The position numbers and the translations under genes are program-made. Source: Azolla caroliniana (lineage: Eukaryota > Polypodiophyta). From it: a DNA stretch of 64,000 nt. This document shows positions 45,301 to 56,100 of this stretch, piece after piece. The stretch spans positions 6,510,001 through 6,574,000 of the forward strand of contig JBHGNT010000018.1 in assembly GCA_043228905.1 (NCBI GenBank). The letters run 5' to 3'. The notes beneath the pieces were generated by a model. That model was not told where the DNA came from. It saw only the letters and a program-made list of their open reading frames with translations, and ran no database searches. Numbering within the stretch: the stretch's first letter is position 1; the number at the start of each line of letters is the position of its first letter.

Positions 45301-46782
45301 ACTCCCTTGTTCATAGAGTTTGAAATGCTCTGGGAAGTCCGCTTCTGTCACAGCCTCTTCAGTGTTCGTGACATCACCTGGACGTGTGACTCATTGTACC
45401 AATTCTTCGTCCTTTACGTCTATGTCTTTTCGCCGAGGTCCTAGGGTGGTGACGTTGAAGCCCAATATTGTCTCTCCGTTCTTGTCACAACACTTTGTAC
45501 CTATAGGGTACATTGCGTCGGTTGTGGTGAGAGCGTGCACCCAATTCATTTCTGACGTTTCGGAGGCGACGGATTGGTCGTCTCTCTCACGTGCGTTCCC
45601 CTCTTTTGAAGTGGTGAGGCTTTGAGGAAAGTGTTGGCCTCTGGTCAAGAGTTGAACTGTCTTTGTGGGGTTGCACGCTAGGAGGTTGGTCTCGAACTCA
45701 GTGGTTTCTGACCAATCGTCTACGAGAGGGCTACCTTCTTGTTCATGCACTTTTTGTGTGTATGCTTTGATGCGAAAGGTTTTGTTATCCTTTCGCATAT
45801 AGATTATATCGTTCCCAAAATCCACTACCATGCGGCTTATACGTAGGAATGGTCTTCCTAGTAAGCACTCGTAGGCTACATGGTTGGACGATCTTATAAC
45901 GACGAAGGTGAGATTGAACTCCACTTCGTGGATAGTGAAGTGATGCGCAGGAATCATGCCTTCCGGTCTTTGGATGGACCCGTCTGCCATTCGTAGTTTG
46001 ACATCGGAAGGCAGCATTCTTGGGCTCCCCCACTTACACCAACATTTGTAACTAACGATACTTACCCCTGCTCCGGTGTCAATGATGGTGTCACACGTCT
46101 TACCACTGACCCAAACTGGTAGAGTGAAACTAGTGTCGTCGCTCTCGAAGTGGGCTTCGTGGACGTCGACTGGCGGACCTTCGGGTTATTTGAGGACTGT
46201 GGACGTGTGAGGAGTGTGGGTGTGTATCCCCTCACCATATCCCGCTGATAGGCCAACATTGAGGCGTCGGAGGACGTCGTGCCACGGTTGAATGTCGAGT
46301 TTGAGTAGTTCTTCGAGCGTGAACTCTATTTCCTTGGCGAGTAGAGGTCGTAGCAGGGGGTTGTCAGTGGTGAAGGTGCCAATGTAGCTCTGCACTTCGC
46401 GTAATGTGAGTCGCAATCTTAAATTTAAGATTTGTTGGAGTAGAGTTGTGTTGACCTCTTTGATCGGGGTAGGATGGCAAATGGGGGTGTCGGTTGGTGT
46501 GACGATGGGGGGAGGTGAGGGGTTTACCCATTCTTCTAGTTGGTCGAAGTTTAAGCTGGGGAGGCTAAGTGATTTTTCAAACTGTTCGTGCTGTATGAGT
46601 TTGATGTATTCTTCTACTTTTTGATTCTCAGCTACTAGGTTTGGGTATGCCGCTAGGTGCGCCGACAGTTCTTGATTCGGATTGACAGGTAATGTTTCTG
46701 TGTCTCCCTCCAGTTCTTGATCTTGTTTTGAGGTCTGTGTGGAATTATTCTTTCTAGATTTGTGTCTCTTACGTGCGGTCAC
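42375..46782 (-). pseudogene. Gypsy H Pol: protease, RT, RNase H, integrase
   Basis: Minus strand. Protease IIDTGAGVSIVS with DTGA at 46069-46080 and LLGRPFL near 45860. RT from about 45010: VVVPKKNGQIRICVDYRQVN, FIDGFSGYNQI, then YVDN at 44560-44571, where YVDD is expected. RNase H: MHTDASAFAIGAVLAQP near 44130. Integrase: HHCC region (RRCDECQHFK) near 43410, GIDFIGP, SDQGSHF and NGQAESTN; GPYVV module near 42620. Gag, protease, RT and RNase H share one frame, broken by TAA 46186, TGA 45391, TGA 44926, TAG 44452 and a stop at 43777; frameshifts lie near 43760, 43660 and 42965. Inactive: the second RT catalytic Asp is Asn. Confidence 0.88.
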
Positions 46783-48910
46783 GGGGAGACCTTGATCTTG
46801 GTATTTTAAATTGTGCGCTACTCATTGGGCTCGTGTGATGACATTGGCACCGATCGTGGATGGTACAATGGACAACAGATTTGTGCCGACCCTTTTCTTC
46901 TTTTCCGAGCAATCAGGTACTATGTGTTCTTTACCACACCCTGGGCATGATGCTTCTCTTTGGAACCATTCGATGAGGTCTTGCGACTGTTGGGTGGGCC
47001 CTTGCACCGGTGGTTGCGGAGGCGTGTCGAGTGGGAGGTGTTGTGGTCGTTGGGCCATCTGGTTGTAGTACTCATGTTTGGTTGGGCACTCGCTACCCAT
47101 ATGTGGGCCTTGGCAGTTGAAGCATTTCAATTCTGACCTCCTTAGACCATTGTTGTTGCGGTATCCCATAGGGGGTCCATGTTGTTCCCCTCTCAAGACG
47201 TACACTGGTATTTGGTCTCCTTCAAAATCCACGAAATGGGACAACACCTCTTCTTCAATGCCATACTCCCAGTACGGGTCTTCATATTCGGGGGTGCTCG
47301 CTCTGACCTGGGTTTGGTTATCTGTGGTATACTCTAGTTCAGTGAGGCGGGCGCCGATGCGCGGTAATGGGCGTTGTTGAGGGAGTATCGCTGGTAGTGG
47401 TGGATGGCTAAGTGGTGGGGGAGAGCGTGGGTGTTCCACCATTGATGTTTGGTCGTACCTTCCAGTGGGGGCTTGCCAGTAGTTCTCTTGCGTATGCATT
47501 ACGAAAGCTTTGCACCACTTACAGTATTGCGGTCGTCGTTGATGAAGGAGGGGACACTCATGTCCCGTGTGGTGTCCGTAACATACCGTGCAGCTTACAT
47601 TCTCTCGTTGGGCGTATGCTTGGGGTCTTTCTATACGGGGTGTTCGCGGTGGTGTGGGTAGAGCAGGGGTGGAGTCGGAGGATTTCTCGCGGTTGTTCGT
47701 GGGTGCGTGAGTGGGTATTTGTAATCCACTCATCGAATCTTCAAAGGTCATCACTACTGTGCATGCTTCAACAAACGATCGACACATCCTGGCAATCAGG
47801 AAATTTTGGAGTGTCGTATCAAACAACCCATTAATGAAACGGCTCATCAACTTGTCATCCGACATCTTGTCGTTTGGACTACAACGATGATGCAGGCTTT
47901 TCGTGCGACGTATGTAGTCCCTGACCATTTCGTTCGCTTCTTGTTTGAGGGCGAAAAGTTGGTCAATCGGGTTCCATTTATTCCCTCTACGAGCGAAGTT
48001 TATCAAGAAATCCTCAATGACATACTCAAAATCGGAGGCAATGTCTTCATTCAAGGTTCGAAACCAGATTCCGGCTTGGTCATCAAGTGTGAGTCCAAAC
48101 GCGGCTACCTTGGTGATCTCTGTGAGGGGTTCATAAGCGCGGCAAATCTATTTGAACCTCTCAACATGGTCATAGGCATCGCCGAAACCGAGGAAACGAG
48201 GTACTAGTTTAGAAATGGAAGCACTCTTCCCACTGTCATTTGTGAGGTTTCTCGGATGGTCTATGGGTGCTCACTCTTTTTCCATCAATGCTATGAGAGT
48301 TGGGATGTATTGTAGCGCTAGTGCGAGTTCGGCGTTTGGAGGTGTAGGGGTAGCTTGGTTAGGTGTAGGGATTGTGCCCATGCGTGGTGGTGTCAGGTGT
48401 CGTTGTGCGTGGGTTTCATTCGGGCTATCGCCCGTTGTGCTCGAACGCGGTACGGGGCTGTGCTCCTGACTTCGGCGGTGTATGTGCGACGATGTTTCTA
48501 GGAGGTGAAGTTTTTGTTGCACTCGTGCGAATCTATCCTTCCTTTCTGCCAAAGCGGCTTCAATATCTCGAGTGGTGCTTTCCGGTTGTCCTCCTTTCGC
48601 AAGTTGTACCGTCCATAGATTGATTTCGTGTTCTATCACCCGTAACTCTTGCGTTGCGTCTCGTATATGTCGTTCTACACTGAGTGGGTCTGCCATTGGG
48701 CTCTCCTGTAGTGGGGGTGTGTTGAGAAGTGCTTTAGTTCCTGGGCTCGATGGGAGGTTCATGTTTGGTAGTATCCCCGGAGTTAGCCACCCTCCGTAGT
48801 ACTGAGTCAAGTTAGGTGGGATGGCATCGTGGGTTTGGTTGGTTTGCGTGAACTCCTCCAGGCGTGCGGGTCGGATTTTGAACATTTCTGTCCATCACGA
48901 TCCGGCCATG
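46783..48910 (-). pseudogene. Gypsy H Gag
   Basis: Minus strand, from a likely Met at 48910 (MAGS, then a TGA probably from CGA). The N-terminal 200 residues are Pro/Ser/Glu-rich with a helical part (EINLWTVQLAKG, LAERKDRFARVQQKL). The Retrotrans_gag core is about 48190-47700 (FEYVIEDFLINFARRGNKW, FALKQEANEMVRDYI). Three Cys-rich clusters follow: CTVCYGHHTGHEC, CFNCQGPHMGSEC and CPGCGKEHIVPDC. Stops at 48271 (TGA), about 48147 (TAG) and 46822 (TGA) lie in one continuous frame leading into Pol. Three knuckle-like clusters are more than the usual one or two. Confidence 0.8.
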
Positions 48911-49132
48911 TTTTCTGGTCAAGCTTTTATACATTCGTCAAAGGATGAATCTTCGTCGAAGGTTGTTCTTTCAACGAGCTTTGTGTGGGAAATTCAAACT
49001 TTTTGGCGCCAACGGTCGCTTCGTGACCCGTAGAGTGATCGTAAGCCGCGAGACTCGCGGTGATTATGCTTGCCCCGTAACGACCTAATCTTCACAACGT
49101 TTAATGTTAACCGAGTGAATGAACAAAAAATC

Positions 49133-49300
49133 GACTTAATTAACCTATGGAATAATGAGAAAAACGGAAAATGGAACTTAATTAAACTATGAAATGATGA
49201 AAAAAAACAGAAAATGGAACTTAATTAAACTATGAAATGATGACAAAAACAGAAAATGGAACTTAATTAAGCTATGAAATGATAAAAAATAGAAAATGGT
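49133..49300 (-). repeat. Tandem repeat in gypsy H leader
   Basis: About four units of 45 bp, acttaattaaactatgaaat followed by ga(t/c)-A-rich sequence and gaaaatgg, between the primer site and gag. Units differ at few positions. Function unknown. Confidence 0.85.
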
Positions 49301-49386
49301 GGTTCTCTTGCGATTTCTTCCTTCGTTGAGTGGTTTGCCTCCGAGTTTTTGACTACTCGAAAATAGGCTTCAAGCGTTGGTCGTAT

Positions 49387-49403
49387 CCCCGGTAGCGGCG
49401 CCA
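49387..49403 (-). other. Primer binding site of gypsy H
   Basis: Minus-strand TGGCGCCGCTACCGGGG, six bases inside the 5' LTR (49410-49965). It matches the primer-site type of Tat/Athila elements (tRNA-Asp-like), unlike the Met-type sites of the other elements here. Confidence 0.85.
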
Positions 49404-49409
49404 AATAGA

Positions 49410-49965
49410 TGTTAAGGATCTATGTATCGATGGAGTAAGCTCCTCGATGTCGTGGCGGGATTTGGACCGGCGTATACCCTCTTCATGGCGAATCGGGCGG
49501 AGATGGTTGTCAAATACCTCCGAGCCTCACACTCACTCAATGATTAGTAAATGATTAAGCACGATATCTCTCTCTCTCTCTCATAGACAATAGATTAATG
49601 GATATAGACAATAAGAAGCAAGAGTATGTCTATTATTAACCCTCTTTGCTAAGAGGTCTAGCACCAACAAGGAGAGAGATTAGTGTTCTCTAACTCAACA
49701 CTTCACTAATCTCTCTTAAGCTCAAAGGTTACAAGAAAGAGGAGAGGAAGCTCTAGCTCTAATCAATAGGAGATATTTACAAATGGGAGAACCCCCACAA
49801 AGCCACTACTATGTGGTTTATATAGCTTTCACGTTTAGGGTATGGGCCTTTCACATTTGGCCGTCTCTTTGCTTTCCTTTCCTCTTGTCGTTTCCTCTTC
49901 GTACTACGTCCTTGTTGATGCGTTCTTATTAGTGACTGGTTGTGTTGTTATCCCAATGCTTAACA
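49410..49965 (-). repeat. 5' LTR of gypsy H
   Basis: 556 bp, same ends as the other LTR; lacks a 14-bp CT segment. Plus-strand TATA-like tatatag near 49818. Followed by the catac duplication. Confidence 0.92.
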
Positions 49966-49970
49966 CATAC

Positions 49971-50048
49971 ACACACACTCACAACACATATCTCTAGTCT
50001 ATTCTATTGCACAAGAATCACCATCGATTCTTTACATGGTATTAGAGT
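49971..50048 (+). repeat. 5' LTR of copia F, right part, and primer site
   Basis: 49971-50036 completes the F LTR (same sequence as the end of the 3' LTR). TGGTATTAGAG at 50037-50047 is the Met-tRNA primer site with one C to T change. Confidence 0.85.
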
Positions 50049-50191
50049 TGTTTGGTAGCTTGATCTCGCCCATCCACGTGTGTTGAGCTCTACGTTGACG
50101 TTCAAGAAGAACCGGCTCATCGCTATCGTAGTGCAACTACATAGCTCGTATTCAAGAGAGAAGAAGAAGGAAGAAATCTACATCGAACACC

Positions 50192-51640
50192 ATGAATACT
50201 CAAATGGGGAGCGCTCTCCCTAGCGAGAAGTTGGACCAAAACAACTTCGCATCTTGGGAGTACAAGATGCATCAATACCATAGTTGTTTACGTACCCGTA
50301 TTCAACGTTTAAATACGTATAGTACCTCATCATTTGTATAGTACGTATTATACCTCAATGTTGTTCAGTCAAATATCATGTACATTTGTCCAATACGGTA
50401 AAAGAAAAAAAAGATTTTAGTGAAAAAGAAGCCAAAGGAAAGAAGAAAGAAGAATAGAAGAGACGACGATGAAGAAGATGATGAAGAAGAAGAAGAAGAA
50501 GAAGAGAGAAAAGAAGACATAAACCTATCTTGAGTGTGATAATCGTAGTAGATAGAAGAAGAAGAAGACGAAGAAAACGAAGAAAAGAGAAACCTATCAT
50601 GAGTGTGATAATCGTAGACGATTCCTCAATCTATGAAGGCATAATTGTAAATAATTACAATTTGAAGTAGAACATCGTGATACACACTTACACTGATTTA
50701 TAGAATAAGGGAATGTCGACATCCATAATACTACAAGTATTTTAGGATGTGAAATGTTCAAATGTCTTATATGCATTTTAGGATGTAGAACTATATTGTA
50801 CATCACAAAATTGTGTAAACATAGATGTCTTTTACAATATTATAGATATTTTTTAGAAAGGTAAATAATTTCCAAATTCTAGAAGTATTTAACGTACTAT
50901 ACGTAAAATATGTATTTAACGTATTTTATGTATTTTATAAGTATTTAACATATTAAGAAAATGTATTTAACATATTTTTAAATTGGGAGGGACTATATGG
51001 GTATTAATATGTTAAATGCGTATAGTATCCGTACCGTACCTAACGTATGATTCAATACCTTGTCGGTCAAGGCTATTGGAGCTACATCAAAGGACCACAA
51101 GAAAACCGGCCCGACCCGAAAGACGCCGACTATGCAACATGGGAGCAAGCGGCGAGTCGAGTAATGTATTGCTTGGTGACATGTGTTCAAGACCACATGC
51201 TCAATTACATTCGAGAAGCCGAGATGCCGAAGGAAGCATGGGAAAATCTACGAAAGATTTTCGCCGCCAACACGACTACGAGGAAGCTTCAACTCCGCCG
51301 AGAGTTGAACAACATCCAACAAAGGGATATGTCCATCACAAACTACACCTTGAAGATCAAGGAACTTTGTGATGCACTCGGCTCAATAAGTGTCAATGTG
51401 GAGGACGAAGAAATGGTGCAAATATGCCTCGGCGGCTTTGCACCATGATTCGGCGCGATGCGGACCGCCATACTAGCACGGGAGAATCCACCCTCCTTCG
51501 ATCTTCAATCTATGTTATTGGTCGAAGAGAATCATGTTCGAACAAGGAGCAATGCCTCGAAAGGCCACATGCTCTACACGCATTAGAATGGAGGAAGAGG
51601 ACATGGACGAGGCGGCGGACGAGGTCCAACTTACAACAAC
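50192..51640 (+). pseudogene. Copia F gag, interrupted
   Basis: Met at 50192 (MNTQMGSALPSEKLDQNN), cut after codon 29 by the 772-bp insertion at 50280-51051, then resuming VGQGYWSYIKG at about 51061. Closely similar to L gag: ATWEQAASRVMYCLVTCV, PKEAWENLRKIFAANTT and MVQICLGG. TGA at about 51447 and a small deletion near 51500. It ends in the Gly/Arg-rich region where gag is joined to the 3' LTR; the zinc knuckle and pol are gone. Confidence 0.82.
50280..51051. mobile_element. 772-bp non-autonomous DNA-transposon-like insertion
   Basis: AT-rich insertion in F gag flanked by an 8-bp duplication tcaatacc (50272-50279 and 51052-51059), or 9 bp with one mismatch. Ends are rich in tacgtatagtacc-like motifs in both orientations (tatagtacctc near 50320; tatagtatcc near 51021), but a clean terminal inverted repeat is not obvious. 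Inside: (GAA)n at 50460-50600 and a direct repeat of tgagtgtgataatcgtag near 50530 and 50600. An 8-9 bp duplication fits hAT or MULE. No coding capacity. Confidence 0.65.
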
Positions 51641-51642
51641 AA

Positions 51643-52030
51643 GTCAACCTAGTCTAGTGTGTGAACACACCCTTGAGAGTGTGCACTCAAAGGTCAAAAG
51701 TCACCACTCTTATCTACACATTAACTATGTGTCATAGAATCATATTCTATGACACATAACTAATGAGTTTGCACATTCCCCATGACCCATGAGCTTTGGT
51801 AGTTAATGAAGAGAGAGAGTGACTATATAAAGCACTCTCCTCCTACTTTGTCTTTAGTTCGGTTAATCTCCTTTGTAATATACATCGTCTTGGGTATTCT
51901 ATTGTTGTTTAAAAATCTATCTATCTTGTGTTTCTCTCTCTCTCACTCACTCTCTCTCTTATACACACACACTCACAACACATATCTCTAGTCTATTCCG
52001 CTGCACAAGAATCCCCATCGATTCTTGACA
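51643..52030 (+). repeat. 3' LTR of copia F
   Basis: 388 bp; lacks the first dozen or so bases of the LTR because the deletion that removed pol ended inside it. TATA box near 51825. Ends ttgaca, followed by tact. Confidence 0.85.
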
Positions 52031-52472
52031 TACTGATCTGGTCGATATCAGCCCAATGGTATCACATACTACATCTACCTAGAAAATCAGATCATTTGTG
52101 CAACATGCTTCATCAACTTGCATGACCAGATCATTTGTGTCAGTTTCTACATCAACTTTCAAGATGTGGCCCTCTAAACACGCAGCAACATCAACAGTTT
52201 CCACACTGCCATCGGCCTTAGGAGAAATTGATTCAAACCCTTTAAACTCTACAACATCAGAAAACACCAACATATTCACACTCACAAAACAACATAATGA
52301 ACATGAAATATTTTCCATCATAGAACAACATGAGCATAACTATCTTGGAGAAACATCATAGAGTTCCATTACATAATGTGGATCAAGCAACAACCAATCT
52401 GTGGTTTTACTTGTCCAAATAGATCATCATAACACTTCATAAAACCCTACGAAAATCACTAACAATCATATC
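52031..52472 (-). pseudogene. Background frame, middle piece with VD repeats
   Basis: Minus-strand frame 52321-52079 (MMENISCSLC onwards) continuing through one TAG into 22895-23294 when F is removed. It contains a degenerate 13-residue repeat: VDVETDTNDLVMQ, VDEACCTNDLIF and VDVVCDTIGLIST, that is, 39-bp tandem units around 52130-52050. The part at 52330-52472 is not clearly coding and might be an intron. Not recognised. Confidence 0.45.
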
Positions 52473-52866
52473 TGTAAAGAATCAAGAGATGGATTCTTGT
52501 GAAGCGGAATAGGTGTGAACTGTGTGTGTGTGTGTGTGTGTGTATGAGATGGAGAGAGAGAGACACACACACACACAAAGTATACGCAAGGTTAAGTATA
52601 TTAACAAAGGAGAAAGACTCAGCCCTATACAAGGTGGGAGGAGAGTGCTTTATGTAGTCACCCTCTCTCTTCATTAACTACAAGGCTCATGGAGCATGGG
52701 GAATGTGAAAGCTCATAAGTTATGTGTCATAGAATATGATTCTATGACTCATACTAAATGCTAGAATACAAAGTGGTGACATAGTGGTGACTCTTGACCA
52801 TTGGAGTGTCTATTCACTCTCAAGGTGAGTTCACACACTAGACCAAGTTGAGCTTAATTCTCAACA
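52473..52866 (-). repeat. 3' LTR of copia L
   Basis: Plus-strand limits tgtaaagaatc and ttctcaaca. Contains (TG)n at 52518-52542 and (AC)n near 52563-52576. Confidence 0.93.
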
Positions 52867-53104
52867 CGCCCCCTCAAGCTCAAGTCGGGTCGGTTTCAAA
52901 CGGTATCCGAAATCCGCTTCAACTCGCGTTCCGGAGTCCGCACCAACTCGTGTCGACTCGCTTTATGCGGAGTTGCGGAATCCATGCTCCAACTTGCGTT
53001 GTGCGTAATTACGAAGTTTGTGCTTCGTCTTGCGGCTTTCTTCGCGGCTTTGCGCGGTAGATCGGCTCTTCACTGCTTCGTTGCGTGGTTGCGGAATCCA
53101 CGCG

Positions 53105-56100
53105 TTATTGCGTTGTGTCTTCAATACTCCCCCTCAAGCTTGGCAGGTCAAGGATCGTCAATCCAAGATCGTTCATGAATTGCCATAGCTTTTCGGCTCC
53201 TAAGGCTTTAGTGAAGATGTCGGCCGTTTGAAGATTGGTGCTAATGTGTTGTAGGTTGACATCGCCAGCCAGAACGCGCTCTCGGATGAACTGATAGTGC
53301 ACTTCAATGTGCTTTGTCCGCGCGTGGAACACCGGGTTCCGAGCCAGATAGATACTGCTCATGTTGTTGCAATAAAGGGAAGCCGGATCCTTGATGGGTA
53401 CGCCCAAATCCTTCAAAATCCTCTTGAGCCATACGGCTTCACATGTAGCTACGGTTGCGCCCCTGTATTCCGCCTCCGTACTCGAAAGAGCGACGGTAGG
53501 CTGCTTCTTGCTACTCTAGGATATTGCTTCGCTACCGAGGGAGAAAACAAATCTGGAGGTTGATCTCGACGTCTGTGTACCCCTCGAGTCGTATTGGCAT
53601 CGCAGTCTTGTAGAGGATGCTGCAATCCATTGTGCCGCTCACGTAGCATAGAACTCGCTTAGCACAATCCAAGTGAGTATCACGCAGTGTTTGCATGAAT
53701 TGACTAAGGAGACCGACCGGATAGCTAAGATCGAGTCGAGTGATCGTGAGGTAGATGAAACTCCCGATGAGTTGCCGATACTGAGTTGGCTCACACGCTT
53801 TGGTGCCGGAGTTCGCATCGAGTTTGAGATTGCGATCGAGCGGGGTTGCCGCGGATTTGTACTCAGCCATCCCGAACTTGTATAACAAGTTGAGGCTGTA
53901 GTGCCGTTGAGAGATCATGATTCCGGCCGGAGTCTGAATTACCTCGATGCCGAGGAAGTACTGGAGCTCCTTTATTTCCATCATCTTGAACTTGTCTGAA
54001 AGAAGGGATTTGACCTTATTGATTTCGACGAGATGCTCACCTCCAATGACTAGGTCATGCAGATATAAGATGATGACGATCGGACTTGCGGAATCGCTTC
54101 GTATGTAGAGGGAGTTGTCCAATTTTGACATACAGAAGCCGATTTGATAAAGATATTGCATTATCTTCGAATGCCAAGCACGCGGTGCTTGCTTGAGGCC
54201 GTAGAGAGGCTTCTTGAATCGACAAACGGTTTTTGGATGAATGCGTGATTCGAAGCCGGGTGGTTGTATCATGTACACCTCCTCTTCTAATTCGCCTTGT
54301 ACAAAGGCGTTCTTAACGTCCATTTGATGGAGGTGCCACCCTTTCGCCGCGGCAAGCGCAATTATGGTCTATACCGTAGTCATCTTTGCCACCGGGGCAA
54401 AGGTCTCTTCGTAGTCAACTCCATGCATTTGTGCGTAGCCTTTCGCTACGAGTCACGCTTTGTAGCGGTTGACGAAACTGTCAGCGTTGTACTTCACTTT
54501 GTAGATCCATTTGCATCCGATCGCCTTTTTGTGCGGTGAGGTGGGAACGAGATCCCACGTCTCGTTCTTCCGTAGTGCCTACATCTCCTCGTTCATTGCT
54601 TCGATCCATCGTGGGTCCTTCGCGGCTTCGGAAAAGGTTTCCGTCTCCTGTACTATTGCTACCTTCATCATAAAGGCGTAATGGTACGCCATATAATCGT
54701 TGTAGCCGAATCGGCTTACGAGTTCTTTTCACGAGTGAATCGGCGGAGCTTCTCATTTGCAGATATGAGGGCTTTCTTAGCTCCGATTGGTACCTCGAAA
54801 CTGCCGAACTCACTGTCGAGTGAGTGAGTCGACGCAATCGTCTGCGTATTCCACCATTTTCGCCTTGCCTTTGTCCATCATCGGGCTAGGCCGTGATGTG
54901 CTTTGATCGCTCAAAGGCTCTTCTGGTCTGCTCAGTCGGGTCGTGATCGGACTTTCTTCGAACATGCGCGTAAGGCGATCTTCATCCCCTATCTCTTGTT
55001 TGGTGGATTCCGGGTCGAGCGGGGTCGGAGTCGAAGTTGTCTCTGGTGCGTACCAAGATGCGGACGTGTCAAAGACGACGTCTCGACTTACTCGAGATTT
55101 TCGAGTTGAGGGGTTGTAGCACTTGTACCCCTTTTGCTCCAGTGAGTATCCTACGAGGATACATTTCTCCGACTTCGGGTCGAGCTTTTGACACTTCTCA
55201 TCGGGGATGTGCACGTACGCAATGGAGCCGAATATCCAAACATGTGATAGGTTCGGCTTCTTTCTGAAGAATCTTTCGTGCGGAGTGACCTCGTGCACGC
55301 CGGATGTTGTGCACCAGTTCATTAGGTAGACGGTCGTATTTGCAGTTTCGGCCCAATTAAGACTTGGGCATATGCTTCTCATTCATCATGGCCCGCGCTA
55401 CTTCGAGGATGTGCCGATTTTTGCGCTCGGCTACCCCGTTTTGTTGCGGAGTGTGTTGGCAAGTGAATTCTCGCCGAATTCCTTCCTTTCGAAGATACGC
55501 CGTGAAGGCGTCCAAGAAGTACTCCTTGCCGCCATCCAATCAAAGGCATCGTACATGTCGGCCCGTGGATTTCTCGACTTCATTCTTGAAAATTTTGGAA
55601 GTGTCCAAACACTTCGCTCTTTTGTCACATCGGGTAGATCCAAGTGTGCCTAGAGAAGTCGTCGATGAAGAGCACGTAATATCGGCATCCGCCGAATGTA
55701 GCCGTCTGCGCCAGTCCCCATACGTCAGAATGGACTATGTCGAGTAGACCTTTGCTCACGTTCCGCTCTTTCGGGAATGGGTGTCGGTGTTGCTTGCCGA
55801 ATTGGCACACTTCGCATACACCTACAATCTCCTTCTCTTTGAATGTCGAGAGTCCAATGACGACTCCTTTCAATTTCATTGCTTTGAGTTTGTTGAGATT
55901 GATGTGGCCAATTCGCATGTGCCATAGCTCTATGTCGGAGTCGGCTTTTGTTTTTTTCGCGAACATGGCGGATTTCATCTCGCGTGAATCGAGAATGAAC
56001 ATCCGGCCCTCTCTTCGTCCGAGTGCGATGAGTCGGCCCTCTTTTTCTATGAAGCAACCGCCTTGATTAAATCGAACTTGCATCCCTTGCTCTACAATTT

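Larger units (their letters stand above)
23619..49965 (-). mobile_element. Gypsy H, giant OTA-type element with extra ORFs
   Basis: Minus-strand Ty3/gypsy element. LTRs at 23619-24186 and 49410-49965; perfect target duplication catac at 23614-23618 and 49966-49970. Without J it is about 13.5 kb. The primer site beside the right LTR is TGGCGCCGCTACCGGGG, of the tRNA-Asp-like type known from Tat/Athila elements. Order: leader with tandem repeats, gag, protease, RT, RNase H, integrase, second protease domain, homopurine tract, plant-transposon-protein-like ORF, Pro-rich and coiled-coil ORF, globular ORF, polypurine tract, LTR. The LTRs differ at about 17 positions plus a 14-bp gap, so it is old. 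Confidence 0.92.
23295..52030 (+). mobile_element. Copia F, internally deleted, hosting gypsy H
   Basis: Plus-strand copia of the L family. The 5' LTR (about 390 bp) is split by H: 23295-23618 and 49971-50036. The 3' LTR is 51643-52030. Flanks share tact (23291-23294 and 52031-52034), one base short of the usual five. Between the LTRs only gag remains; pol was lost by a deletion joining gag directly to the 3' LTR near 51640. A 772-bp DNA-transposon-like insertion interrupts gag. Confidence 0.85.
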
